This document shows positions 1-9,430 of a stretch of DNA of 43,962 nucleotides, piece after piece. The notes below the pieces were generated by a model. It searched no databases. It saw nothing but the letters and a program-made list of their open reading frames with translations, and was not told the origin of the DNA. Both the position numbers and the translations under genes were made by a program. How positions within the stretch are numbered: position 1 is the stretch's first letter; every line of letters begins with the position of its first letter. The DNA comes from Deltaproteobacteria bacterium (GTDB lineage: Bacteria; Myxococcota_A; Polyangia; Polyangiales; Polyangiaceae), in contig QJWJ01000435.1 of the NCBI GenBank assembly GCA_003235365.1, positions 1 to 43,962 on the forward strand, written 5' to 3'.

Positions 1-845
<845 letters not shown>

Positions 846-989
846 GTCTGCCAATTCGGCAACGGTTGTGACAGAAGTTCTATTCCCCGTCCAAATGGCA
901 CGACCGGGCCACCGAAAGACTGGGCGAATGACCAGTTTGCTGTTCGTCTGTCCGGTGCGGAGACCGGCGACGGCGTGCCCCCAATGACG

Positions 990-1004
990 TTGTCGAACTG
1001 ACAA
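990..1004 (-). terminator. Weak hairpin downstream of bioA
   Basis: TTGTC and GACAA form a 5-bp stem with a 5-nt loop about 26 nt after the bioA stop. A second short stem (CCGGT/ACCGG) lies just beyond. There is no T-tract, so terminator function is only a guess. Confidence 0.22.
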
Positions 1005-1029
1005 TCGACGACCCCGCCGGCGAAACGGC

Positions 1030-2346
1030 TCAGTCTGCGGCGACGGCCAGCGCTCGCTCGACGACGCCGAGCAGGGAGTCGAGGTCGTCATCGGGTATGT
1101 TCAAGGGCGGCGCGACGTACACGACGTCGCCCAGGGGCCGCAAGTACACGCCGAGCCGGATGGCTTCGGCACAGACGGCAGCGCCGGTGCGTTGGAGATA
1201 ACCACTGGCGCCGGCAACGTTCACCGCGCCGATCATGCCGATCGAACGCGGGTTGGATACACCCGGCATCTGCCCGAAGCGCTGGAAGGCGGCAGCCAGG
1301 CGCGCGGCCTTGGGCTTTGCGTTTTCGAGAATCGCCTCCTCGTCGTACACCTTCAGCACTTCTCTCGCCACGGCAGCGCCCAGGGCGTGTCCGCAATAGG
1401 TGTGTCCGTAGTACAAGGCCCGATCGGCATCGCCGAGAAACCCCTCGAAAATGCGCTGCGTGCAGAGCGTCGCAGCCATCGGCAAAATCCCTGCTGTGAA
1501 GCCCTTGGCCACGCACAACACGTCCGGACTGATGCCCGCGTGCTCGCACGCCCACATCGGCCCCGTGCGACCGTAACCAGTGAACACCTCGTCGACGACC
1601 AAGAACACGTCGTGCTCTCGCGTCGATTGGCGAATGCTCCGCAACAGCTCGGGGTCGTAGATGCGCATCCCGCCCGCGCCCTGCACCATCGGTTCGACGA
1701 CGACGGCAGCGATTTCGTCCCGCCCGTTCGACAGCATGCGCTGCAACTCCTCGGCGGCGCGCGTTTCGGCGCCCGGGGTAACGGACAAATGCGTACAGTC
1801 CATCAACAGTCCGCGAAACGGCTTTCTGAAGACCTCCACGCCGCCCAACGCCGTTGCACCCAGAGTCTCGCCGTGAAAGGCGCTGCCTAACGCGACCAAT
1901 CGCTGCCGGCGCGGTTTGCCGTTTTGCGCCCAATACTGGGCAGTCATCTTGATCGCCACTTCGACCGCCGTCGAGCCGTCGTCACTGAAGAACACCCGCT
2001 CGAGCCCCGACGGCGCCACAGCGCACAACTCAGCGGCAAGCCTGGCCACCGGTTCGTGAGTGATCCCCGCCAATGCGACGTGACACAGTTGCTGAGCCTG
2101 CGCGGTCAACGTCGCGACCAGTCGCGGGTGGTTGTGTCCGAGCAACGCGGTCCACCAGGAGGAATTGCCGTCGATGTACTGCCGACCATCGACGTCCACC
2201 AGCCTCGACCCCTCCGCTCGCTGGATGACGAGGGACGGCCCCTCGTCGAAGTGACGCTGCATCGGCGTGTACGGATGCCACACGTGCCGGGCGTCCAGCG
2301 CGATGACGCCCGCTCTGTCCAACGGCGTGCGGTCGACGGTCGTCAT
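1030..2346 (-). CDS. bioA: Adenosylmethionine-8-amino-7-oxononanoate aminotransferase (BioA)
   Basis: PLP enzyme of biotin synthesis that converts 7-keto-8-aminopelargonate to 7,8-diaminopelargonate using SAM as amino donor. The 438-residue protein is close to E. coli BioA (429). Diagnostic features seen: HPYTPM near residue 24, the NSSWW pair (W64, W65) typical of BioA among class III aminotransferases, VVDEVFTGYGRTG around D252, and the Schiff-base lysine K281 in CVAKGFTAG. I place the start at the ATG at 2346, not the longer frame from 2406: this ATG overlaps the TGA of the upstream lipoprotein gene as ATGA, indicating translational coupling. No other bio genes are visible in the window. 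Confidence 0.95.
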   Translation of the reverse strand: MTTVDRTPLDRAGVIALDARHVWHPYTPMQRHFDEGPSLVIQRAEGSRLVDVDGRQYIDGNSSWWTALLGHNHPRLVATLTAQAQQLCHVALAGITHEPVARLAAELCAVAPSGLERVFFSDDGSTAVEVAIKMTAQYWAQNGKPRRQRLVALGSAFHGETLGATALGGVEVFRKPFRGLLMDCTHLSVTPGAETRAAEELQRMLSNGRDEIAAVVVEPMVQGAGGMRIYDPELLRSIRQSTREHDVFLVVDEVFTGYGRTGPMWACEHAGISPDVLCVAKGFTAGILPMAATLCTQRIFEGFLGDADRALYYGHTYCGHALGAAVAREVLKVYDEEAILENAKPKAARLAAAFQRFGQMPGVSNPRSIGMIGAVNVAGASGYLQRTGAAVCAEAIRLGVYLRPLGDVVYVAPPLNIPDDDLDSLLGVVERALAVAAD

Positions 2347-3236
2347 TGTCGTGATTCGCCGTCGAGCTCGGGATTGAGCGTGATGGACACGCGCTGCTCG
2401 GCGCACCCCGCCGCCGACAAGGAAAGCGAGTAGTCGCCGCCCTTCAACCCGCGGAGGATGTAGCTGCCCGGCGTGAGCGACGCGCTGTACTCCCTCCCCC
2501 GTTCACCGCGCACGGTGACGTCACGCGCACCAGCGGCCCAGAACTCCAACGGTATTTCCTGCACAGCGGCGCCATTGAACGTGCCGTGTGGCGCCACCAG
2601 CGTTGCCGGCGCACAAGACCCTGACGGCGTCGAGTCAGCAGCACGAGGCCTCTGAAGTGCGAGACCCGCCTTCGCCGAATCTTCCACGACCACTTCTTCC
2701 ACAACCACCGTTCGGACGTCGATCAACGGTTGGCCAGCCGCGTCGAAGCTCACGTGACCCGACGAATCGGTCGCAAACCACGACAGCCGATGCTCTCCGA
2801 CGCCGAGCGTCCCCAGTTCGGTGAGCAAGTCGCCGACGACGCGCGGGCTCGGCGTCGATACCCGACGAGGCATGCCATCGTCGAACTGCAGCCAAGCGGA
2901 CCCGACGCCGTTCGGCAGTGCCGACCATTGGACGGGGAGAGTGCTCACGCTTTGCATGCTCGAGCGTTGACCTGAAACAGGAAGCTTCAAAGACGAAGCC
3001 CAAACCGAGTGCGCGATACCCACCACGGAACGCTCACGCGACGCCGGCTCGATGGTCACGGCGAGCGGCTCGGGAGCGGGCGCAGGTGGACTGTCAGAAA
3101 ACGCCGTCGCGGACGTATGCGGGTCGGCCAGCACGGCGGGGGCCCTCGACTCGGGCGAAACGGGCGGGCGGGGCAGCTCGGTCTTTGCGCAAGAGCCGAG
3201 AAAAAGCGCAGCGGTCCACAGACAAAAGCGTCGCAT
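2343..3236 (-). CDS. Lipoprotein of unknown function with beta-sandwich-like domains
   Basis: The 297-residue product starts with a short signal peptide ending in lipobox LGSC (Cys 16), so it is predicted to be lipid-anchored. A Pro/Ser/Ala-rich linker follows. The middle (~95-200) is rich in short polar/hydrophobic strands and resembles an Ig-like or Big-type domain. The C-terminal ~80 residues (PGSYILRGLKGGDYSLSLSA) resemble a carboxypeptidase-regulatory or PEGA-like beta-sandwich. I cannot name a family. It is the first gene of a two-gene unit with bioA (ATGA overlap), an odd pairing that gives no functional hint. It is divergent from dnaX across 231 bp. Confidence 0.8.
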   Translation of the reverse strand: MRRFCLWTAALFLGSCAKTELPRPPVSPESRAPAVLADPHTSATAFSDSPPAPAPEPLAVTIEPASRERSVVGIAHSVWASSLKLPVSGQRSSMQSVSTLPVQWSALPNGVGSAWLQFDDGMPRRVSTPSPRVVGDLLTELGTLGVGEHRLSWFATDSSGHVSFDAAGQPLIDVRTVVVEEVVVEDSAKAGLALQRPRAADSTPSGSCAPATLVAPHGTFNGAAVQEIPLEFWAAGARDVTVRGERGREYSASLTPGSYILRGLKGGDYSLSLSAAGCAEQRVSITLNPELDGESRQ

Positions 3237-3467
3237 GGCGAGACGTTACCCTTCGCGGCAGTGGTTGCAATGACGATGCGTTCCCACGCAAGGAAATGCA
3301 CACTTCGGGGGCGCGCAGCGCCGGCTTTGAGTCGTCGAGGCAATCTGCTAAGAGCTGATCGTCGTGCGTGGTCGACTTTGGGCCCAGCACGCAACCAGCC
3401 GCGCCGCACCCATCCACACCTCGAATCCCACGACCGTGTCGAACCGATTGCCAACGAGTCACTCGAG

Positions 3468-5603
3468 ATGAGCTACGTCGTTCTCGCGCGCAAGTGGCGT
3501 CCAATGACGTTTTCGGACCTGATCGGTCAGGATCACGTCTCCGAAACGCTGGGAAATGCAATCAAGAGCGGACGCATTGCCCACGCGTTCCTGTTCACCG
3601 GCGTGCGCGGCGTTGGCAAGACGACGAGCGCTCGGATCATGGCCAAAGCGCTCAATTGCCTGGCCTCCGATGGTCCGACGAAAACCCCCTGTCTCGAGTG
3701 CGCAGCGTGCAAGGAGATCGCGGAGGGCAAGGACGTCGACGTTCAGGAGATCGACGGTGCGAGCTACAACGGCGTCGACGAGGTTCGGCGCCTGCAAGAG
3801 TCGCTGCCCTACCGACCCAATCGCGACCGGTACAAGATCTTCATCGTGGACGAAGTCCACATGCTGTCCCAAAGCGCGTGGAACGCGTTCCTCAAGACGC
3901 TCGAGGAGCCTCCTCCTCACGTCAAGTTCATCTTCGCCACGACCGAGGTCCACAAGGTACCGGTCACGATCCTCAGCCGTGTCCAACGCTTCGACTTCAA
4001 ACTGATCCCGACCCGACTCCTGATGGATCGGCTGCGCTACGTGCTGGAGCAAGAGCGCGTCGCAGCAGAAGAAGCGGCGTTGGCCATTCTCGCGCGCGAG
4101 GCCGCCGGCAGCATGCGCGATGCGATGAGTCTGCTCGATCAGGTCATCGCGTGGAGCGACGAGACGCTCACGGAAACGGGGGTCGCGTCGGTGCTCGGCG
4201 TCGCCAGCCGCAAGGTCCTCTACGACCTGACGGCAGAACTCATCGCGGGCCGTCCCGGGCCCCCATTGCAGCTCATCGCCCAACTCGCCAACCAGGGCTT
4301 CGACACCAATCACGTCGCCCGCGATCTGCTGATGGTGCTGCGCGACGTGGTCGTCACGGCTACGAGCGATGCTGCCGATCAATTGGTGGATCTGCCGGAA
4401 GGTGAGCGCGCTGACGTCGCGCGCCTCGCGCAGCACGACGTCGATGACCTACTGCGCCTGCATCAGGGGTTTTCCCAGGGATACGACGATGTCGTTCGCA
4501 GCGCACAACCACGGGCCGCCCTGGAGATGCTGCTGGTTCGCCTGGCTCGCCGCCCACCGCTGGTTCCAATCGACGATCTCATCGAGCGCCTGATCCGTCT
4601 GGAGAAGCGACTGCACTCCGGGGGGCGAGCGCCGAGCGGCGGTGGGGACGGATCTCGGTCGCGGGACGGAGCCGGCGCGGGCACCCGAACGCCCGATCGT
4701 GGCGCCCGAGCACTGTCGCAACAGGCCTCTGCGCAACAGGCCTCTGCGCAACAGGCCTCTGCGCAGTCTGAACCGAGCCATGTCACCCAGCGCACCGGTG
4801 GTGGACGACCGGCGCCGAGGGCGGCATCGAACGAGCCGGCCCCACCAGCAGAACGCCCTCCACCAGCCAGCACAGCGTCATCGACCGCGCCGCCACCAAA
4901 CTCAGCGCCACCAAACTCAGCGCCACCAAACTCAGCGCCACCAAACTCAGCGCCACCAAACTCGGCGCCACCTACTCTCTCCACCCAGCCCGCTGCTCCC
5001 GGGGCAGTGAGGCCTCCTACGCCGTCATCGACGCCCCCTCGGTCCGCCCCTGCTACATCGACAGCGGATTCACCTGCACCATCTACCCCGCCCCAGCGGC
5101 GGGAGACATCCGCTGCACATTCGACCGCTGCAGCGCAGTCTGCCAACGGTTCGTCAGTCCGTCCGCCACCAGCGTCGAACCCGACGAAACTCCCGCTCGA
5201 CGGCAATGCCGTCGAGGCCTGGCGCGCCGTGGTCGAACCACTGCGGGCGACGGATCCGAAGCTCGGCGCGTTTTTGGATCACGCCGAGGTGATCGCCGCC
5301 GACGCCCAATCGGTGAGCATTCGCTACCAGCCCGGAAGCATGGTCGATCTGGCGCTCAAAGAACCAGGCATCGTCAAACGGATCGAAGATTCCGCCAGAG
5401 CGCTGTTCGGCGGACAGCCGGCGTTCGTTGCGGAAGTGGTCCAAGGCCCCCAGAGCGGCAACAGCGTATTTGCGGTGGACAAGCAAGCGCGCCAAACCGA
5501 ACAGCGCGAGGCGATTACGCAAGCGCGCAACCACCCGATGGTGCAAGAGGCCGTGCGCGTCCTCGGCGCTCGCATCAAGAACATCGAACTGCCCAAGAAC
5601 TGA
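3468..5603 (+). CDS. dnaX: DNA polymerase III subunit tau/gamma (DnaX)
   Basis: Clamp-loader ATPase of the replicative polymerase, 711 residues. I chose the ATG at 3468 because it gives the canonical N-terminus MSYVVLARKWRP; the frame stays open upstream but that part is not conserved. Walker A is GVRGVGKT (45-52). The zinc-module cysteines are C64, C75, C78 and C81. Walker B is IFIVDEVH (124-131). The sensor-1/Arg-finger region reads TTEVHKVPVTILSRVQ. After the lid domain comes a Pro/Ala/Ser-rich linker (~385-560) containing two perfect 15-bp DNA repeat arrays. A folded C-terminal domain (~570-711) probably binds the polymerase. I see no A-rich slippery site for gamma production. First gene of dnaX-recR-ridA. 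Confidence 0.97.
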   Translation: MSYVVLARKWRPMTFSDLIGQDHVSETLGNAIKSGRIAHAFLFTGVRGVGKTTSARIMAKALNCLASDGPTKTPCLECAACKEIAEGKDVDVQEIDGASYNGVDEVRRLQESLPYRPNRDRYKIFIVDEVHMLSQSAWNAFLKTLEEPPPHVKFIFATTEVHKVPVTILSRVQRFDFKLIPTRLLMDRLRYVLEQERVAAEEAALAILAREAAGSMRDAMSLLDQVIAWSDETLTETGVASVLGVASRKVLYDLTAELIAGRPGPPLQLIAQLANQGFDTNHVARDLLMVLRDVVVTATSDAADQLVDLPEGERADVARLAQHDVDDLLRLHQGFSQGYDDVVRSAQPRAALEMLLVRLARRPPLVPIDDLIERLIRLEKRLHSGGRAPSGGGDGSRSRDGAGAGTRTPDRGARALSQQASAQQASAQQASAQSEPSHVTQRTGGGRPAPRAASNEPAPPAERPPPASTASSTAPPPNSAPPNSAPPNSAPPNSAPPNSAPPTLSTQPAAPGAVRPPTPSSTPPRSAPATSTADSPAPSTPPQRRETSAAHSTAAAQSANGSSVRPPPASNPTKLPLDGNAVEAWRAVVEPLRATDPKLGAFLDHAEVIAADAQSVSIRYQPGSMVDLALKEPGIVKRIEDSARALFGGQPAFVAEVVQGPQSGNSVFAVDKQARQTEQREAITQARNHPMVQEAVRVLGARIKNIELPKN
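4716..4760 (+). repeat. 15-bp tandem repeat in the dnaX linker, 3 copies
   Basis: Three consecutive copies of GCGCAACAGGCCTCT (the first begins with T instead of G), encoding repeated Ala-Gln-Gln-Ala-Ser. The near-identity at the DNA level suggests recent slippage or duplication in the disordered DnaX linker. Confidence 0.95.
4891..4965 (+). repeat. 15-bp tandem repeat in the dnaX linker, 5 copies
   Basis: Five head-to-tail copies of CGCCACCAAACTCAG (the last ends in CGG), followed by one degenerate unit. They encode repeated Ala-Pro-Pro-Asn-Ser. The unit length keeps the frame, so copy number can change without disrupting the gene. Confidence 0.97.
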
Positions 5604-5669
5604 TCCCGACAACTCACACAGCAAAGCACTGACCCTCAACGAGAATCGCCCGATCGAGAGCCGACACAG

Positions 5670-6290
5670 ATGTTGCCCGACCGTCTGAGAAATCTGAGCT
5701 ACCTGTTGGCCCGCCTACCCGGCGTCGGAGAGAAGACTGCACAGCGCTTCGCGTTGCACTTCATCGGAGAAGGGCGAGGACTCGCAACGGACCTCGGTCA
5801 GGCCTTGAGCGAACTCGATGCGCAAATCGGCACGTGCGAACACTGCGGCAACATCGCGGAGTACGATGCCGACGGCCGCGCGGTATGCAAAGTCTGCAGC
5901 GACGATCGACGTGACCCACGGCTGTTGTGCATCGTCGCGAAAATTCAGCACTTGCTCGCCGTCGAAAACAGTGGAGCGATGCGCGGGCGATACTTCGTAT
6001 TGGGACAGCTCCTGTCGCCACTCGATGGTATCGGGCCAGACGAACTGCCCATCCAACGCCTGAAGGAGCGCATTCGCGCGGCCGGCGTGACGGAGATCAT
6101 CGTCGCCACCCCGCCGTCGGTGGATGGCGAGGCCACCGCGTTGTTTCTGGCCCGCGAACTTGCGCACCTCGACTTGACCATCAGTCGCATCGCCAGCGGG
6201 GTACCTCATGGCGGCGATCTCGAATTCGCCGACCGAATCACCCTCGGACGCGCCATCGACGGCCGCCGGGGCATGGATACGCCGCGTTGA
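5670..6290 (+). CDS. recR: Recombination mediator RecR
   Basis: Recombinational repair protein that acts with RecO (and RecF) to load RecA on SSB-coated gaps. The 206 residues match the usual ~200. Seen in order: helix-hairpin-helix (LARLPGVGEKTAQRFALH, ~13-30), a four-Cys zinc finger (C56, C59, C73, C76), a Toprim domain (~85-175) with the typical LSPLDGIGPDEL, and the C-terminal GVPHGGDLEFAD and TLGRAIDGR motifs. One oddity: the Toprim segment reads CIVAKIQHLLAVE, whereas the textbook form is VVE.P.D, so the first acidic residue is Ala (A90) and the Asp is His. The gene lies 66 bp after dnaX; the ybaB gene that often sits between them is absent. Confidence 0.96.
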   Translation: MLPDRLRNLSYLLARLPGVGEKTAQRFALHFIGEGRGLATDLGQALSELDAQIGTCEHCGNIAEYDADGRAVCKVCSDDRRDPRLLCIVAKIQHLLAVENSGAMRGRYFVLGQLLSPLDGIGPDELPIQRLKERIRAAGVTEIIVATPPSVDGEATALFLARELAHLDLTISRIASGVPHGGDLEFADRITLGRAIDGRRGMDTPR

Positions 6291-6310
6291 AATTCCCACG
6301 ACCTTTGCCG

Positions 6311-6315
6311 AGGAG
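6311..6315 (+). promoter_or_regulatory. Shine-Dalgarno site of ridA
   Basis: AGGAG lies 6 nt before the ATG at 6322. It decides the start against the longer frame that would overlap recR. Confidence 0.85.
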
Positions 6316-6321
6316 TACCCG

Positions 6322-6726
6322 ATGAGCAAGAGCCCAATCAGCACCGACCAGGCCCCCGCCGCGATCGGACCTTACTCCCAGGCGGTGCGCAGCGGCGCGC
6401 TGCTGTTCGTCAGCGGGCAGATCCCCCTGGATCCGGCCACGGGCGCGATCGTCCCCGGCGACATCAATGCGCAGACTCGTCGAGTGCTCGACAACCTTCG
6501 GGCTGTGCTCGACGCGGCTGGCGCCAACTTCAGCCACGTCGTTCGAACGACCATCTATTTGACCAACCTCGCGGACTTCAACGCGGTCAACGCGATCTAC
6601 GCCGAGGTGTTCGCCAGCGATCCGCCCGCACGTTCCACAATCGGCGTCGCCGCGCTGCCGAAAGGCGCCAAGGTCGAGATCGACGCGATCGCCGTTCTCG
6701 ACGACCAGGCGCCTGTGGAGAGCTGA
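6322..6726 (+). CDS. ridA: RidA/YjgF-family 2-iminobutanoate/2-iminopropanoate deaminase
   Basis: Small cytosolic enzyme that hydrolyses reactive enamine/imine intermediates released by PLP enzymes to 2-keto acids. The 134-residue length is typical of the trimeric family. Motifs seen: AIGPYSQAV near the N-terminus, FVSGQIPLDP, VRTTIYLTNLADF, and PARSTIGVAALPKGAKVEID, which carries the conserved active-site Arg and the end-of-domain Glu. The start is fixed by a good ribosome binding site and by the family N-terminus (S..APAAIGPYSQ). It follows recR by 31 bp and is probably the last gene of that operon; the next gene is 290 bp away. Confidence 0.95.
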   Translation: MSKSPISTDQAPAAIGPYSQAVRSGALLFVSGQIPLDPATGAIVPGDINAQTRRVLDNLRAVLDAAGANFSHVVRTTIYLTNLADFNAVNAIYAEVFASDPPARSTIGVAALPKGAKVEIDAIAVLDDQAPVES

Positions 6727-6973
6727 CCGCCCCCCGACGCTCGGTGCTCACAGCAAACCCGAGGTGACGCGACGGAACTCTCGAGCGCGGTCACGCCCCC
6801 GAACCGTAATCCCAGCGCCCGCCGACTTGTACCGGCCACGTGTATTTTTCGCCGATTGAGGCAGCTCAGCCCGGCGTGTCGGCGGGGCGAAGCCCTCGAC
6901 TGCGACACCCGCCTACCCTCGGATCCGGCGGTGGACAGTAGCCGCGTCGAGCGCACCGATTCGCATCGCACGC

Positions 6974-7004
6974 TTGCACCGAGGCCCACCGTGCAGGCTA
7001 TAAG
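6974..7004 (+). promoter_or_regulatory. Candidate sigma-70-type promoter, start site nearly at the ATG
   Basis: TTGCAC (6974-6979) and TATAAG (6999-7004) are 19 nt apart (or 18 nt to CTATAA). Transcription would begin near 7011, leaving about 6 nt before the ATG at 7017. No Shine-Dalgarno precedes that ATG, which fits a leaderless or near-leaderless message. Confidence 0.4.
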
Positions 7005-7016
7005 GCCTCACTCGCC

Positions 7017-8135
7017 ATGACCAATCCGACAGTGCAATTCGACGACCAGACGCTATCCGCAACCGCACAGACAGCCCTGCAGGCGGTCTCGGAGCACGCA
7101 GCCAACTCGCAGGCGCTGATCGATCGATGGGTGGCCGCCGGCAACGCCGCAGCGGTAAACGAAGTCGCCGAGCGGGGAACGGGAGCGGCGCGCAAAGCCG
7201 CGCGCCGGGGGCTGAACGTGCTCAAGTCACGCGGCGTCTCGATCCCCACGGTCGGGAAGAAGGCAACGCTCGCCGCAAAAGACGCGCGCGTGACCGAAGC
7301 CTGGATGCTTTCACCCGACGGTGCCGGCGTGCGGCTCCTCGCGTTCAGCAAGCCGCGCAGCGGCGGTTCGTGTGACGCTTGCATGATCTATCTTCGAGAC
7401 GATCAGGGAGTGATGCGAGTCGAGAACCTGCAGTCGACCCCGGCGCGGCTGCGCGCAGCCCTCGCCAAGGCACTGCCTGCCGCAGGTTATGATCCTGTCA
7501 AGGTCCCTCTCGAATGGGCGCGCGCCAAGGTTGCCTCCGCCCGCGCCAGACACGCTGAACGCAAGGTTCCCGAACCGATGGGGTTCTCGGCAGCGGCATC
7601 GTTGCTCACTCCCGTCCCAGGAGCTGAGCAAGAACATCCGTTCGACGCCGAGGGGTTCGAGTTGGCGGAGGACGACGCCGTCGAACTCGCCAAGGACTCT
7701 GGAAGTCTGCATCACGTCCCGGAGTTCCGCGGTTGGCTTCCGTCCCAGGCCGCCGTGCGCGAGATGTTGGTCAACGTCGGACGCAAGCTCGACCCCGATT
7801 CACCCCCAGCCCAAGATGTCGTCAGCGAGCTGCTCAAAGAAGAGATGCTGGCCGCAACGGATCGCTACTTCACGCCGGACCACCGCGAGCAGATGGTAAC
7901 GTGGATGAAAGATGCTGGCATCAGTGTGCTGGCGCGCGAAGGTGAATCCACGGCGTTGAAAGTCGCTGCAACGATTCAAGTCGTCGAGCGTTGTGGTCTG
8001 GTCACCTCTCCGCCACGCGACGTGCCCTTTCTCAGGGCATTCTTCGAGAAGGCGGTCAGTCTGCTGATGGCACAGAGCGGAGGCAAGCTCGACATCCCCG
8101 TGCCTCGGCCGGCAAACGCGCCGCCAGCCGGATGA
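7017..8135 (+). CDS. Conserved-looking protein of unknown function
   Basis: A 372-residue soluble protein with no signal peptide or membrane segment; I do not recognise the family. The N-terminal ~90 residues are Ala-rich and basic (helical, with AARKAARRGLNVLKSRGV). Residues ~95-140 look like a small alpha/beta unit (AWMLSPDGAGVRLLAFSKPR, then CDACMIYLRDDQGVMRVENL). Residues ~205-340 are mostly helical (SELLKEEMLAATDRYF, REQMVTWMKDAG), and the tail is Pro/Ala-rich. Codon use matches the neighbours, so I treat it as a real gene. It is set apart by 290 bp from ridA and converges with the DUF4097-like gene. The start rests on the first ATG after the candidate promoter. Confidence 0.8.
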   Translation: MTNPTVQFDDQTLSATAQTALQAVSEHAANSQALIDRWVAAGNAAAVNEVAERGTGAARKAARRGLNVLKSRGVSIPTVGKKATLAAKDARVTEAWMLSPDGAGVRLLAFSKPRSGGSCDACMIYLRDDQGVMRVENLQSTPARLRAALAKALPAAGYDPVKVPLEWARAKVASARARHAERKVPEPMGFSAAASLLTPVPGAEQEHPFDAEGFELAEDDAVELAKDSGSLHHVPEFRGWLPSQAAVREMLVNVGRKLDPDSPPAQDVVSELLKEEMLAATDRYFTPDHREQMVTWMKDAGISVLAREGESTALKVAATIQVVERCGLVTSPPRDVPFLRAFFEKAVSLLMAQSGGKLDIPVPRPANAPPAG

Positions 8136-8282
8136 CGGCGCCCGCTGGAACAGAGAATCGAGGCGACTGAGCACCGTGACTGAGCGGAGAGCTTGGGCGG
8201 CGCCCGGCCCTCCAATGCCCGCTGGCGTCCGGCGAACCTCGAAGCCATGCAGGCTCGGACGCGGTTCAGCCTGCGTCGCGGA

Positions 8283-9233
8283 TCACAGCCGCACGGTGAC
8301 TTCGCTCGACGCTTCCACCTCGAACGTCAACCCGTCCGGATCACCGTCGTTGCACATCAAGGACTTGCTCGTTTCGGAGTCGGTACGTTGAGAGCACGTG
8401 CTGGGCAACCCACTGAACGTCACCGTATCAGCCTCTGCGGTCAGCGTGAAGTTGGCACCCGAGCCGATGTCGATGGCGACATCACCGAAGTCACTGATGA
8501 TCTTGGCGTGACTCATCGGCTCAGACTCGAAACGGGCGACGATGTCGCCGAACTCCGTGTGGATCGCGGCCGCTTCGAGCGCGTCGCTGAACGCGGACGT
8601 CATCTCGATGTCGCCGGAGGTGTTGATGATCGCGCGCTGCAGACTGGAAGCGTCACCGATCGTCAGGTCTTCGCCCAGATCGTTCATGTCGACCTCGAGC
8701 TCGTAAGCATCCCCGAGGTAGTCGATGTCGACGTCTCCGCCGCGCTCGTTGCGCTTGTCGATGAACAGGCGCCCATCGAACCCATCGGGTAGCTTCACCA
8801 CGACTGCAGCACCGAGATCTGCCTCACTGGTGCCGCGATCGGCTTCGAAAGTGATCTTGCTGGACGAAGAACGTAGCGCGACGGTGAGGTGGTCCATGGT
8901 CGAGTCGACGACGCTCTTCTCGCGTCCCTGCGCGAGAGCGGCCTGGGCATGCCAGTCGAACGCGACCTCGTCGGCGCTCCCCCGCACCACCCGGACCTCG
9001 CGAATGTCGCCGGTCAGCACGATCTCTTGCCCCGACTCCCACGGCTCGACATCCGTCTGCTCGTCGTCGTCGTCGAACACGACGAGTGGGACGAAACGCG
9101 TGCAATCGTCGTTGTCGTCAGCGCCGGCCTCGTCACGTTCCTGTTCGGTGCAATCGCGCTTCACGCAGTTGGTGAGCAAGGTCGGAGCCAGCAACAGGAC
9201 AGTCAGTGGAGTGAGCAAAGCTTTGAAGTTCAT
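8283..9233 (-). CDS. Lipoprotein with DUF4097-like beta-helical domain
   Basis: A 316-residue predicted lipoprotein: signal peptide with lipobox LLTNC (Cys 23), then a very acidic linker with a run of five Asp. From ~70 onward short beta-strands repeat with motifs such as SGDIEMTSAF, TEFGDIVARF, SDFGDVAIDIGSG and FTLTAEAD. This G-D-[VI] spacing is typical of DUF4097/DUF4098 putative-adhesin proteins, which fold as a right-handed beta-roll. No enzymatic residues are apparent, and the assignment rests on motif pattern only. It is convergent with the 7017 gene and transcribed alone; surface or periplasmic localisation is inferred from the lipobox. Confidence 0.8.
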   Translation of the reverse strand: MNFKALLTPLTVLLLAPTLLTNCVKRDCTEQERDEAGADDNDDCTRFVPLVVFDDDDEQTDVEPWESGQEIVLTGDIREVRVVRGSADEVAFDWHAQAALAQGREKSVVDSTMDHLTVALRSSSSKITFEADRGTSEADLGAAVVVKLPDGFDGRLFIDKRNERGGDVDIDYLGDAYELEVDMNDLGEDLTIGDASSLQRAIINTSGDIEMTSAFSDALEAAAIHTEFGDIVARFESEPMSHAKIISDFGDVAIDIGSGANFTLTAEADTVTFSGLPSTCSQRTDSETSKSLMCNDGDPDGLTFEVEASSEVTVRL

Positions 9234-9402
9234 TTCGGATACTCTAAGGGGTTTTGGTGTCCTACGCCGAGCGTTGAACGATCCTTCCTCGCCTCCCAGA
9301 CGCCGGCAGGGCGTCGTGCGCGGACGAGTGAGCTTGCCACAAGGCCGGACGAGGACGAGATCGTCGCTCGCACTGCCTCGGGTTGACCGGTCAGTCTCCC
9401 AA

Positions 9403-9430
9403 GGTGCCTCGAGCGCAGGCTCAAGGCACC
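9403..9430 (-). terminator. Hairpin overlapping the 3' end of the aminotransferase gene
   Basis: GGTGCCT pairs with AGGCACC (7 bp), then one mismatch, then GAGC/GCTC (4 bp) around a 4-nt loop. It begins inside the last codons of the aminotransferase gene. There is no clear T-tract, so it could be a terminator or a 3'-stabilising stem. Confidence 0.4.

Noticed and set aside
890..920. TGGCAC-type sigma-54 promoter near 893
   Set aside because: There is no TTGC element at the right spacing and the orientation does not lead to a gene.
3009..3467. N-terminal extension of DnaX overlapping the divergent lipoprotein gene
   Set aside because: DnaX proteins begin at the MSYVVLARKWRP block; the extension is antisense to a real gene.
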